A stretch of DNA of 64,000 nt from an uncultured Piscirickettsiaceae bacterium (GTDB lineage Bacteria; Pseudomonadota; Gammaproteobacteria; Methylococcales; Cycloclasticaceae). The position numbers were made by a program, and so were the translations under genes. Below are positions 37,795 to 46,610 of this stretch, one piece after another (positions within the stretch are counted from its first letter, which is position 1; each line of letters begins with the position of its first letter). The notes below the pieces were generated by a model. That model did no database searches. It saw only the letters and a list, made by a program, of their open reading frames with translations, and was not told the origin of the DNA. The DNA lies in the NCBI GenBank assembly GCA_913061075.1, contig CAJXSK010000006.1, positions 1 through 64,000 of the forward strand. The letters are read 5' to 3'.

Positions 37795-39534
37795 TTAGTG
37801 ATTGTGTGCGGATCCTGACCCAGCGGGTATACGGAAATTTTCAACCAATTGTTGAATTTCCTTGGGTGCAGGGCCAGTTATTTTGCTGACGATGAAAGCG
37901 ACAGAAAAATTAACGATAGCGCCAACAACACCAAAGGCATTGGGGGAAATACCCATAAACCAATTAGGCTGCATGCCACCCAAAAAAGCAGTGCCTGGAA
38001 TAAACATAATACCCTTGTGTTGAAACACGTATAGCATGGTTATGCCGATGCCTGAGCACATGCCTGCAACAGCAGCGTGACCACTGATTTTCTTAGAAAA
38101 AATACCCATCATCAGCGCGGGGAATATTGATGAAGCCGCTAAACCAAAGGCTAAGGCAACCGTTCCTGCGGCAAAGCCGGGCGGATTAAGCCCGAGATAG
38201 CCGGACACGAGTATCGCCAATGTCATGATGATACGACTGGACAACAATTCATTTTTTTCTGATATGTTGGGCGTTAGTACCCCTTTCATTAGGTCGTGCG
38301 ATATGGACGATGAAATGGCTAACAATAACCCTGCCGCTGTGGACAGTGCGGCCGCTAAACCGCCTGCTGCGACTAAGGCAATAACCCAGTTTGGTAAGTT
38401 AGCAATAGCCGGGTTAGCAAGCACCATGATGTCTCTGTCTACTTTGACCATTTCATTGGTGTCGTCATTCGATGTGTACTGAATTTTACCGTCACCATTT
38501 TTATCTTCAAATTTTAATAAACCGGTCACTTCCCAATCCTTAAACCATTGTGGTCGTTCGTCATAAACCAGGCTTTGGCCAGGCGTAGGCTCAATGGTGT
38601 TCATTAAATTCAATCGAGCCATTGCGCCAACTGCAGGTGCAACGGTGTAAAGTAAAGCAATAAAGACCAATGCATAACCTGCTGAAGCACGCGCAGCTTT
38701 AACGGAAGGAACGGTGAAGAACCGCATAATAACGTGTGGTAAGCCTGCGGTGCCAATCATTAACGATAAGGTGTAGGCGAACATATTAACGCTACTGCCT
38801 AATTTTGCTGTGGTGTATTCTTTAAAACCCAAGTCGGTGACGACCATATCGAGTTTGTCGAGCAAATAAACACCACTGCCATCAGACATGGTGCTGCCTA
38901 AGCCTAATTGAGGTATCGGATTACCCGTAAGGTGTAGGGAAATAAAGACAGCGGGCACGGTATAGGCAAAAATTAATACGACGTATTGAGCGATTTGCGT
39001 ATACGTGATGCCTTTCATGCCGCCCATAACGGCATAGACCCAAACGACAGCCATACCAATGCCTAAGCCAAGGCCATAATCAACCTCAAGGAAACGTGAG
39101 AATGCAACGCCAACGCCTTTCATCTGGCCAATGATATAGGTGAGTGAGGCAATAATTAAGCAGGCCACAGCAACAATGCGAGCTGCTTTGGAATAATAAC
39201 GGTCGCCAATAAATTCGGGCACGGTAAATTTCCCGTGTTTGCGTAAATACGGTGCAAGTAACATGGCGAGGAGTACGTAGCCGCCTGTCCAACCCATTAA
39301 GAAAACGGAACCGCCATAACCTAAGAATGAGATCAGGCCAGCCATAGAAATAAAGGAAGCTGCGCTCATCCAATCAGCGCCTATCGCAATACCATTTGCT
39401 ACGGGGCCAACGCCGCCGCCAGCGGCATAAAACTCACTGGTAGAACCAGCGCGTGCCCACCATGCGATAGCAAAATAAAGGGCAAAAGAACCAAATACGG
39501 CGATATAGGTGAGTGTTTTTAAATCCATATCCAT
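37795..39534 (-). CDS. Sodium/solute symporter (acetate/small carboxylate type)
   Basis: A 579-aa inner-membrane protein of the SSS family with about 13 membrane segments. 'FYAAGGGVGPVANGIAIGADWMSAASFISMAG' positions the sodium site, and an internal hydrophilic loop of about 80 residues near residue 320 is characteristic of the VC2705-like symporters that pair with a DUF4212 small subunit. The substrate is probably a short monocarboxylate such as acetate or pyruvate (inferred). The small subunit lies 12 bases upstream. Confidence 0.85.
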   Translation of the reverse strand: MDMDLKTLTYIAVFGSFALYFAIAWWARAGSTSEFYAAGGGVGPVANGIAIGADWMSAASFISMAGLISFLGYGGSVFLMGWTGGYVLLAMLLAPYLRKHGKFTVPEFIGDRYYSKAARIVAVACLIIASLTYIIGQMKGVGVAFSRFLEVDYGLGLGIGMAVVWVYAVMGGMKGITYTQIAQYVVLIFAYTVPAVFISLHLTGNPIPQLGLGSTMSDGSGVYLLDKLDMVVTDLGFKEYTTAKLGSSVNMFAYTLSLMIGTAGLPHVIMRFFTVPSVKAARASAGYALVFIALLYTVAPAVGAMARLNLMNTIEPTPGQSLVYDERPQWFKDWEVTGLLKFEDKNGDGKIQYTSNDDTNEMVKVDRDIMVLANPAIANLPNWVIALVAAGGLAAALSTAAGLLLAISSSISHDLMKGVLTPNISEKNELLSSRIIMTLAILVSGYLGLNPPGFAAGTVALAFGLAASSIFPALMMGIFSKKISGHAAVAGMCSGIGITMLYVFQHKGIMFIPGTAFLGGMQPNWFMGISPNAFGVVGAIVNFSVAFIVSKITGPAPKEIQQLVENFRIPAGSGSAHNH

Positions 39535-39546
39535 TGTCTGGCTCTC

Positions 39547-39801
39547 CTATTCTTCTTCAACGCCATATTTGGCATCTAGTTTGTTCATGGCATGTGAATA
39601 GTAAAATACCAGTGCAACGAACACATAAATGGAGCCTTGCTGCGCGAACCAGAAGCCCAATTTATAACCGCCAAGACGGATGGTATTTAATTGCTCAACA
39701 AAGAGAAGCCCGCAGCCGAACGAAACAATGAACCATATAATCAGACATTTGATTATAAGGCGAATGTTTTCTTGCCAGTATGAAGTACTTTTAGTGCTCA
39801 T
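39547..39801 (-). CDS. DUF4212 symporter small subunit
   Basis: An 84-aa protein with two membrane helices ('IIKCLIIWFIVSFGCGLLF' and 'GSIYVFVALVFYY') and the ending 'LDAKYGVEEE'. DUF4212 proteins are encoded just upstream of SSS symporters of this kind and are thought to be accessory subunits. It is first in the two-gene operon. Confidence 0.85.
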   Translation of the reverse strand: MSTKSTSYWQENIRLIIKCLIIWFIVSFGCGLLFVEQLNTIRLGGYKLGFWFAQQGSIYVFVALVFYYSHAMNKLDAKYGVEEE

Positions 39802-39886
39802 GTTTTCTCCCGTTGCACGGCGTGCTCGTGCGTATTTATCATTATTATTAACTAAGGCAACATTAAGTTAACATAGTTTATAGCAG

Positions 39887-40651
39887 TCATTTGGCTGGTT
39901 TTATCAGTACTTTAGAGGCATATAGGCCAATTTCAAACAATAGCCACATTGGAATAGCTAATAGAGTTTGAGAAATTATATCTGGGGGCGTTAACAGCAT
40001 GCCAATGACGAATGTGCCGACAACAACGTAGGGTCTTTTTTCAGCTAATTTTGCAGGTGTAGTCGCTCCAGCTTTAACCATTAAGAAAGTAGCTATAGGT
40101 ATTTGAAACGCTAACCCAAACGCAAAAAATAGCGTTAAAACGAAATCTAAGTATTTGGTGATGTCCGTCATAACCGCAACACCTTCAGGCGCAGTAGCCG
40201 TTATAAATTGAAAGATAAGAGGCAAAACAACGTAATAAGCAAAAACTATGCCCAGGTAAAATAAGAACGTGCCTGCAGAAACAAGGGGTAACGCTAGGCG
40301 CTGTTCTCGTGCATATAGGCCGGGTGAAACGAACAGCCATATCTGATAAAAAATCCATGGAATCGCGATGAAAAGCGACATCATTAACGTTAATTTAAAA
40401 GGGGTTAGAAAAGGTGAAATAACCTCGATGGCCACCATGCTTGTGCCTTCAGGCATATGTACAAGCAGGGGCTGCGCCAAATAAGCGTAGATGTCATTCG
40501 CGAAAGGTAAAGAAGGCAGTAGAACAGCTAATATGCCAAGTAATGCATAAATTAAGCGTGTTCGAAGCTCAACAAGATGTGAAACAAGCGTTGCTTGTTG
40601 GTCACTTTCTGGTTCACTGGAGTGGTTCTCACCTCTTGTTTCAGATGCCAT
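39887..40651 (-). CDS. tatC: Sec-independent translocase subunit TatC
   Basis: A 254-aa multispanning receptor for twin-arginine signals, with six membrane helices. 'LVSHLVELRTRLIYALLG' at the N-terminus carries the conserved H-L-x-E-L-R-x-R, and 'FGLAFQIPI' and 'LTPPDIISQTLLAIPMWLLFE' are family motifs. It follows tatA by 33 bases with no tatB between them. Confidence 0.95.
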   Translation of the reverse strand: MASETRGENHSSEPESDQQATLVSHLVELRTRLIYALLGILAVLLPSLPFANDIYAYLAQPLLVHMPEGTSMVAIEVISPFLTPFKLTLMMSLFIAIPWIFYQIWLFVSPGLYAREQRLALPLVSAGTFLFYLGIVFAYYVVLPLIFQFITATAPEGVAVMTDITKYLDFVLTLFFAFGLAFQIPIATFLMVKAGATTPAKLAEKRPYVVVGTFVIGMLLTPPDIISQTLLAIPMWLLFEIGLYASKVLIKPAK

Positions 40652-40684
40652 GATATAAAAAAGAAATCGAGTTAGAGTATAAGG

Positions 40685-40900
40685 CTAGTCTTTTTTACTT
40701 TTTTCAGCGGAATCATCTTCTACAGATTGCTGATCTTCGGTGTTCGTTTCTGACTTTTCGTCACCTTCTTTCATGGCGCCTTTAAAGCCCTTAATTGCAC
40801 CCCCTAAATCGCCGCCTAAGTTTTTAAGTCGTTTTGTACCGAATAACAATAAAACGATGACAAGAATAATAACCAGTTGCCAAATACCAATGCCGCCCAT
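40685..40900 (-). CDS. tatA: Sec-independent translocase subunit TatA
   Basis: A 71-aa pore-forming subunit with helix '[20 protein letters not shown]', an amphipathic helix with '[14 protein letters not shown]' and an acidic tail. It is first gene of a tatA-tatC pair; tatB is at 36944 on the opposite strand. Confidence 0.93.
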   Translation of the reverse strand: MGGIGIWQLVIILVIVLLLFGTKRLKNLGGDLGGAIKGFKGAMKEGDEKSETNTEDQQSVEDDSAEKSKKD

Positions 40901-41004
40901 GTGTGTTCCTTTAAATAATGGTTAAGTCAGCGTTTATTCTATACCTTTCTATGTGTAATTTCAGCCTGAACGTATGTAGCTACTATCTATAATAACTAAA
41001 GGGC

Positions 41005-41862
41005 TTAATCTAGTTGGCCATCGAAAAAGAATTTAACAAGTTGGTTGAATGCGTTTTTTTGCTCAATCTGAATCCAATGCCCACAATGATGAAAAACGTG
41101 TAGCTGGGCATTGGGTACCTTTTCTGCTAAATGGTAGGCGTTATTCAGGGGAATAAAGTAATCTTCACGCGCATGGGTGACTAACATGGAGTGAGGTATA
41201 GAGGCTAATTCAGCATCGGATAATACAAAGGCATCAATGGCATCTTTTGTGCCGCCGGAAAACATCGCAACGAATTGCTTACGCACCTTATCTTGCATAA
41301 CGTTTAGATAACGCTCGGCTGCTATTTTTTGAACGTCATCCCCAAGAAGTGAAGGATTGTGTAGAAATTTTTGTATTAAGAAAAGCAGGTTTTCCTCAGA
41401 CGGGTCATTATAAAACTCCCAGCCTTTAGTTAGGCCTTCAGTCGGTTTAAAAGGTGCGCCAACAGGGCCCATCAGTAACGCTTTTTTGAAGCGGTCTGGG
41501 TGCCTGTTAAGTAGATGTAACGTCACGCCCCCGCCCATTGAATTGCCTATAATATGTGCATGCTCGATACCTTTTGCATCCAATAAGTCTATCTGTTGCT
41601 GCACCCAAATATCGATCCACGCTTTCGTGCCATTAGGTGGGTTATTGTGCTGGCTTAGGCCAAAACCGGCGATGTCCGGTGCTATACAGTGATAGTGCGG
41701 TGCTAAAAAGGGCAAAGCAAACTGCCAATTTGACATGGCGTTAGCGCCTGGGCCAGAACCATGCAGTAATAAAATTGCTGTTGCATTCTCTTCACCAACT
41801 TCGTGAAAAGATGTATTGAAACTGCCGGTTTTAATTGATGACATTTGCATAGTGGAATCCAT
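41005..41862 (-). CDS. Meta-cleavage product hydrolase (alpha/beta hydrolase, XylF/TodF type)
   Basis: A 285-aa alpha/beta hydrolase cleaving C-C bonds of ring-fission products such as 2-hydroxymuconic semialdehydes. The oxyanion segment is 'LLHGSGPGANAMSNW', the nucleophile S108 lies in 'GNSMGGG', the acid in 'THAREDYFIPL' and the histidine in 'HHCGHW'. It is divergent from the membrane hydroxylase gene and may belong to that route. Start choice among M1, M5 and M7 is uncertain. Confidence 0.85.
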   Translation of the reverse strand: MDSTMQMSSIKTGSFNTSFHEVGEENATAILLLHGSGPGANAMSNWQFALPFLAPHYHCIAPDIAGFGLSQHNNPPNGTKAWIDIWVQQQIDLLDAKGIEHAHIIGNSMGGGVTLHLLNRHPDRFKKALLMGPVGAPFKPTEGLTKGWEFYNDPSEENLLFLIQKFLHNPSLLGDDVQKIAAERYLNVMQDKVRKQFVAMFSGGTKDAIDAFVLSDAELASIPHSMLVTHAREDYFIPLNNAYHLAEKVPNAQLHVFHHCGHWIQIEQKNAFNQLVKFFFDGQLD

Positions 41863-41905
41863 GTTTAATGAAGGTTGTTATGTATGCTTTTAATCATACT
41901 TGAAG

Positions 41906-41920
41906 CGATTAATTTAATCG
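41906..41920. promoter_or_regulatory. 15-bp perfect palindrome between divergent catabolic genes
   Basis: CGATTAA-T-TTAATCG is perfectly symmetric. It lies 44 bases from the hydrolase start and 59 from the hydroxylase start. It looks like an operator of a dimeric repressor such as a TetR or MarR protein. It differs from the FNR-like palindromes. No local regulator gene is adjacent. Confidence 0.5.
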
Positions 41921-41978
41921 AATAACATTAGGCTATGTTAATGTTATTTAAATTTAAATTAAAATAAAAGGTCTCATA

Positions 41979-43172
41979 ATGAGTGCTGTAGTGCAAATAA
42001 AGCGTCAGGTGAGTATTGTTACAAAATACACGACGTTACCGCTGTTATTTTTTTCAATCACGCCTGTATTGGCTTATCTTGCAGGCGGTGGTGTTTGGTA
42101 TTGGCTGACAGTTTTTGTATTGTTGGCGAGCATCGCGCTCGACCCTATTGTGGGTGACGATTCTATTAACGCCCCGGCGGATCTAGAAAAGGAATTAGAA
42201 AACAGTAATTTCTTCCGTGTCATGCTGTGGGCATACGTTCCGATACAGTTTTTAATGACGCTGTTTTGTTATTCGCTGATCACTCAAACGCCAATGGCTA
42301 TTTTTGTCACGTTAGGGGTGGATTACGTGCCTTTGAGTTGGGGTGAGATTATTGGTTTGTCTTTATCTTTGTCGTTAGTAACTGGATTTGGAGCAACCAT
42401 TGGGCACGAGCTTTGTCACCACGGTAACGCCTTCGATCGATTTATGGGGCAAGCAATCCTTACGCCGATTAGTATGGCGGATTTCTTTGTGTATCATAAT
42501 TTCCATCACCATTTAACGGTGGCAACACCAGAAGACCATGCAACAGCGCCGTATGGTGAAAATTTTTGGCGTTTTGCCTTACGTAGCACAATAAAGAAAT
42601 CAATTTGTGCCTGGCAGGTAGAGGCAAAACGGTTGGCTCGTAAAGGGTTGAGTTGGCTTAATATAGATAATCGAATGGTTAAAATTACGGTAGCTCAAGT
42701 TGCTTGGTTATCTTTATTGTTGATTCTTTTTGGTTGGATGACGATTCCCTTATTTATTTTGCAATATATCTTTCCCAGAATGCTTCTGGCGACGGCAGAC
42801 TTTGCTGAACATTATGGTTTGATGAGAAAACAATTACCTGATGGTAGCTACGAAAAGGTCCGTCCAGAACACGCGTGGGATGACAGCGCTATTATTAGTA
42901 GTTTTTATATGTGTCAGATTGATCGGCACTCAGACCATCATGCTAATGTGGGTCGGCCTTATCAAATACTACGGGTGATGGACAAGGCACCTCGCTTGCC
43001 TTACGGGTATCTAAATATATTATTTGTGGTGATGGTGCCGTCAGCATGGCGAAAATTGATGCACCCGATTATCGAGGAGTTTTATGACACAGCAGATATT
43101 ATTCCTTATGCCTTGCCGAATACATTACCCGAAAGGTTTGTTGAACGAGCAGTGATGGCGGAGATTAAATAA
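41979..43172 (+). CDS. AlkB/XylM-family membrane di-iron hydroxylase
   Basis: A 397-aa inner-membrane monooxygenase with several membrane helices and three histidine boxes: H143-E-L-C-H147-H148, H173-N-F-H-H-H178, and R316-H317-S-D-H320-H321-A. 'VATPEDHATAPYGE' follows box two as in alkane and xylene hydroxylases. Box two lacks the usual leading Glu ('YHNFHHH'), so substrate use may differ. It needs a rubredoxin or reductase that is not encoded here. It begins a plus-strand run to 48603. The likely role is terminal or methyl-group hydroxylation of an alkyl or alkyl-aromatic compound. Confidence 0.85.
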   Translation: MSAVVQIKRQVSIVTKYTTLPLLFFSITPVLAYLAGGGVWYWLTVFVLLASIALDPIVGDDSINAPADLEKELENSNFFRVMLWAYVPIQFLMTLFCYSLITQTPMAIFVTLGVDYVPLSWGEIIGLSLSLSLVTGFGATIGHELCHHGNAFDRFMGQAILTPISMADFFVYHNFHHHLTVATPEDHATAPYGENFWRFALRSTIKKSICAWQVEAKRLARKGLSWLNIDNRMVKITVAQVAWLSLLLILFGWMTIPLFILQYIFPRMLLATADFAEHYGLMRKQLPDGSYEKVRPEHAWDDSAIISSFYMCQIDRHSDHHANVGRPYQILRVMDKAPRLPYGYLNILFVVMVPSAWRKLMHPIIEEFYDTADIIPYALPNTLPERFVERAVMAEIK

Positions 43173-43175
43173 ACG

Positions 43176-43640
43176 ATGTTTTCTTGGCTTGAGTTAAAAG
43201 TACCCCCACCATTCGTGGCGTTAATTGCTGCGGGTTTGATGTGGTTTTTAAGCAGCAAAATAGGCGTTGCGAGTGTCGATGTGCCCTATAAAACTGTACT
43301 ATGTAGCTTATTGGTCGGGTTGGGCTTAGTTGTGGATTTTTCGGCGCTATGGCAGTTTAGACAAGCAAAAACAACGGTTAACCCGGTACGGCCTAAGAAC
43401 GCATCAGCATTGGTGACAACTGGCATATATCAATACACACGAAATCCGATGTACGTCGGTAATTTTATTTTTTTAACGGCTTATTTGATTTGGCTGGGCT
43501 CTCCGTATAACGTGTTTTGTCTTGCGTTGTATGTTTTGTATATGAATAAATTTCAAATTAAGCCCGAAGAGCGTGTTTTATTGGGCATGTTTGATGGCGA
43601 GTATGCAGATTTTTGCGCCAACGTTAGGCGATGGGTCTAG
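43176..43640 (+). CDS. Isoprenylcysteine carboxyl methyltransferase-like membrane protein
   Basis: A 154-aa protein of the ICMT/PEMT family with four membrane helices. The signature is 'LVTTGIYQYTRNPMYVGNF' followed by 'KPEERVLLGMFDGEYADFCANVRRWV'. Bacterial members are SAM-dependent methyltransferases of mostly unknown substrate. It lies 3 bases after the hydroxylase, so it is co-transcribed and perhaps acts on its product or on a membrane lipid. Confidence 0.85.
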   Translation: MFSWLELKVPPPFVALIAAGLMWFLSSKIGVASVDVPYKTVLCSLLVGLGLVVDFSALWQFRQAKTTVNPVRPKNASALVTTGIYQYTRNPMYVGNFIFLTAYLIWLGSPYNVFCLALYVLYMNKFQIKPEERVLLGMFDGEYADFCANVRRWV

Positions 43641-43691
43641 GTTGAGTAGCTTGAAGAGTAAACTAAAAAGAAACAATAGGGAGTGACCACC

Positions 43692-44933
43692 GTGTCAACA
43701 ATTGATTACGAACACCTAATACAAGAAGACAAGGTACATGGGTCTCTTTATACCGATGAAGCTATCTACGAAGATGAAATAGAGAAAATTTTCTACAGCA
43801 GCTGGGTGTTTATTGGCCATGAAAGCGAAATAAAAAAACGCGGTGATTATGTAACGCGCGATATTGGCCGTTCATCGGTCATTATGGTGCGTGGAAAAGA
43901 CGAGGATATTCAAGTCATCGTCAACCGCTGCCAACACCGTGGCAACTTATTATGTAATGAATCACAAGGGAATAAGCGAAATTTCACCTGCCCTTACCAC
44001 GGTTGGGTATTTGGTTTAAATGGTGATCTGTTGGATGTGTCTTACCCCGGTGGTTTTGATAGGCCATTAGAAGAGCTAAATCTGGAAGTGTTAGTGACGG
44101 ACAGCTATCGTGGTTTTGTTTTTGCTAGCTTTAAAGAACCAACGATCAGTTTTGATGACTATTTAGGTAATGGTAAAAAGCTAATAGATCGTTCCTGTAA
44201 TATGGCGCCAAATGGAAAAATTGACCTAAAAGGTGGCTGGATTCGCCAACATTTTGATGCTAATTGGAAAATGTTGCCTGAGAACGATACCGATGGTTAT
44301 CACGTTAATTATGTGCACCAGTCGTTTGTGCGTGCGATTGATTCGCAATACGGTGATTTTGTGGGCGCTGAAGATAGCATAAAAGGTGTTATCAAAAACT
44401 GGGGGAATGGCCATACGGAAATAGACTTTGCTCCGGGTTACACAAAAACCTTAGATTGGTTAGGGTCAACGCCTGAAAAAGCTAAGTCGTATGTTGATAG
44501 TATGCGTGAAGCCTATGGGCAAGAAAAAGCAGATCAAATGTTATACGACGGGCCAGCGCACGCGTGCATATTCCCCAACTTGTTTTTGGCAGAAATGAAC
44601 ATTGTTATATTTCAACCGACCGGTGCCCATTCAGCGGTGCAATGGAGTACGCCTATGTTTTTAGAGGGTGCGCCAGAATTGGACTTTAAATTACTCCGCC
44701 AAAGTGAAGGTGCTTTAGGCCCAGCCTCATTTTTGTTAGCAGATGATGCATCCATTGCCGAACGTGCTCAAAAAGCGCTTGGCGCAGGTACGCCATGGTG
44801 TGATTTAAGCCGTGGTTTAAATCGTGAAACTGAAGATACCGACGGCGTAAAAACATCGCATATGACAGATGAAACATCTAACCGTGGGTTCTGGCACCAT
44901 TACCGAGACGTCATGATGGGAGAACTGTCATGA
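43692..44933 (+). CDS. Ring-hydroxylating oxygenase alpha subunit (sixth)
   Basis: Rieske oxygenase large subunit, 413 aa from GTG 43692. I prefer this to GTG 43683 because AGGGAG lies 8 bases before it. Rieske ligands are C80-x-H82 and C100-x2-H103; the iron site is D201-G-Y-H204 with H209 ('DTDGYHVNYVHQ'). The C-terminal 'LLADDASIAERAQ' should supply the last Asp. It is unlike both the PAH and the salicylate-type alphas in this window. The alpha stop overlaps the beta start by 4 bases. The substrate may be the acid or CoA-linked product of the neighbouring genes. Confidence 0.9.
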   Translation: MSTIDYEHLIQEDKVHGSLYTDEAIYEDEIEKIFYSSWVFIGHESEIKKRGDYVTRDIGRSSVIMVRGKDEDIQVIVNRCQHRGNLLCNESQGNKRNFTCPYHGWVFGLNGDLLDVSYPGGFDRPLEELNLEVLVTDSYRGFVFASFKEPTISFDDYLGNGKKLIDRSCNMAPNGKIDLKGGWIRQHFDANWKMLPENDTDGYHVNYVHQSFVRAIDSQYGDFVGAEDSIKGVIKNWGNGHTEIDFAPGYTKTLDWLGSTPEKAKSYVDSMREAYGQEKADQMLYDGPAHACIFPNLFLAEMNIVIFQPTGAHSAVQWSTPMFLEGAPELDFKLLRQSEGALGPASFLLADDASIAERAQKALGAGTPWCDLSRGLNRETEDTDGVKTSHMTDETSNRGFWHHYRDVMMGELS

Positions 44934-45424
44934 ACCAGCCTGTGTCAGAAGCAATAGCAAAACAATTAGAAGCCTTTATTATTCAGGAAGCAAAGCTAGC
45001 TGATGAAGGACAATATGAAGCGTGGGAAGGGCTGTGGGCGGATGATGCCGTGTATTGGGTGCCATTAAAAGAGGGCGATGACCCTACTCAGCAGGTATCG
45101 CATTTGTATGATAATCGAACACGCATTGCGACCCGCATACGCCAATTAATGACGGGTTACCGCTACAGCCAATTGCCTATTTCGGGTATGCGCCGGTTGA
45201 TTTCAAATTATGAGTTTTTTGCTGAAGATGATAAACGTTACAGAGTCGAAGCGAATTTCTTTTTACCAGAATACTCGATTCAGTCGATTCATGATTTCAG
45301 AATTTGGTCGGGTCGCTACGTATACACCTTAAGTGCTAAGGACGATGGTTTTCAAATTCATACGAAAAAAGTATTGTTGGTGAATGGGACAGAGCCCGTC
45401 CCAACAATGGCATTTTTAATTTAG
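44930..45424 (+). CDS. Ring-hydroxylating oxygenase beta subunit (sixth system)
   Basis: Small subunit, 164 aa, NTF2-like. 'EAFIIQEAKLADEGQYEAWEGLWADDAVYWVP' and C-terminal 'TKKVLLVNGTEPVPTMAFLI' are typical. It is coupled by ATGA overlap to the alpha gene and followed by the thiolase-like gene 4 bases later. Confidence 0.88.
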   Translation: MNQPVSEAIAKQLEAFIIQEAKLADEGQYEAWEGLWADDAVYWVPLKEGDDPTQQVSHLYDNRTRIATRIRQLMTGYRYSQLPISGMRRLISNYEFFAEDDKRYRVEANFFLPEYSIQSIHDFRIWSGRYVYTLSAKDDGFQIHTKKVLLVNGTEPVPTMAFLI

Positions 45425-45428
45425 GGCA

Positions 45429-46610
45429 ATGACTAAAAAGTCAGCACTATCAGCAATAGTAGGACTTGGTATGACCGAGTTCACACGGGATTATCAAGTG
45501 CCAGCTTGGCAACTAGCCACGCAAGCGATTGGTTCAGCGATTGAAGATGCGGGATTAAAACACGCGGATATTGATGGCTTATTGCTGAACAAAAGCCCTT
45601 TGGCCGAGCTAAAAGATTTCCCCATGGAAATTCAAGACTACGCCGGTTTAAGCAACTTGAGTTTGCTGAGTGTGGTGGAAGCGGAAGGCAGTTCGATGGT
45701 GCAAACCATTCAACAAGCGACAATGGCGATTCAATCTGGCATGGCAACAAAAATTGTGTGTGTTTTCGCTGATACGCCGATACAAGCCAATGTGTCTTCG
45801 GGCGATGCATTTGCAGTAGCGATGCCAATGATGGGTCACCTTGGTATTGAAATAGCCAATGGCTTTTACACCCCAATTGCGGCTTATGCGATGGCTGCGC
45901 AGCGTTATTTGGCGGCGCATAACAGAACGACAGATGATTTGGGCGCGGTGGCTGTTTCAAACAGGCGCTGGGCAGAATTAAACGAGTTGGCAAAATTACG
46001 TAAACCGCTAACTATGGAACAATACCGAGCCGCACCTTTTTTAATTGAACCATTAAGAATGCTCGATTGCGCTTACCCAGTCAATGGTGCGATTGCCGTG
46101 GTGGTGACGGGTATAGAACAGGCTAAACAATGTCCTCAACCGCCGGCATATATTTATGGAATGGGTCAAGGTCATGCGGGAAATATTAACCGTCGTGGGC
46201 ACCAGCCAGAAATTGATACAGGTGCAAAACAAGCAGGCGAAATAGCCTACAACATGGCCGGTATAACAGCGGCGGATATAAATGCTTGCCAGTTTTACGA
46301 TGCGTTTAGCATTTCTACGTTAATAAATTTGGAGCTTTATGGCTTGTGCGAAACAGGACAAGCCGGTGAGTTTGTTCAAGCAGGTGAAACATCGCCCGGT
46401 GGGTCGCTACCAGTTAATACAGGTGGTGGACATTTGTCGGGATATTATTTACAAGGCGCAACGCCAGTGTCTGAAGCTATTATGCAAATCAGGCAGCAGG
46501 CAACTGGGCGGCAATTAGAAAAGTTAGAGCATATGCTGGTAACGGGTTACGGCGGCAGAATGCAGTTTCACGCAGCGTTGATTATGGGTCAACAGGAGGC
46601 GCGTCAATGA
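45429..46610 (+). CDS. Thiolase-superfamily protein lacking the nucleophilic cysteine (SCP-x/Ltp-like)
   Basis: A 393-aa thiolase-fold protein ('SAIVGLGMTEFTRDYQVPAWQLA' at the N-terminus). The usual active-site cysteine position reads 'EAEGSSMVQT', so it is unlikely to be a classical Claisen thiolase. It keeps 'CQFYDAFSIS' and 'NTGGGHLSGYYLQGATPVSEA', the pattern of lipid-transfer-protein-like members. In steroid side-chain degradation, Ltp2 pairs with a DUF35 protein as a retro-aldolase. Its stop overlaps the DUF35 gene start by 4 bases here, so the same type of complex is likely. The activity is inferred. Confidence 0.82.
   Translation: MTKKSALSAIVGLGMTEFTRDYQVPAWQLATQAIGSAIEDAGLKHADIDGLLLNKSPLAELKDFPMEIQDYAGLSNLSLLSVVEAEGSSMVQTIQQATMAIQSGMATKIVCVFADTPIQANVSSGDAFAVAMPMMGHLGIEIANGFYTPIAAYAMAAQRYLAAHNRTTDDLGAVAVSNRRWAELNELAKLRKPLTMEQYRAAPFLIEPLRMLDCAYPVNGAIAVVVTGIEQAKQCPQPPAYIYGMGQGHAGNINRRGHQPEIDTGAKQAGEIAYNMAGITAADINACQFYDAFSISTLINLELYGLCETGQAGEFVQAGETSPGGSLPVNTGGGHLSGYYLQGATPVSEAIMQIRQQATGRQLEKLEHMLVTGYGGRMQFHAALIMGQQEARQ

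Noticed and set aside
45481-45993. 170-codon open frame antisense to the thiolase-like gene
   Set aside because: No ribosome site, low-complexity composition, and full overlap with a well-supported gene.
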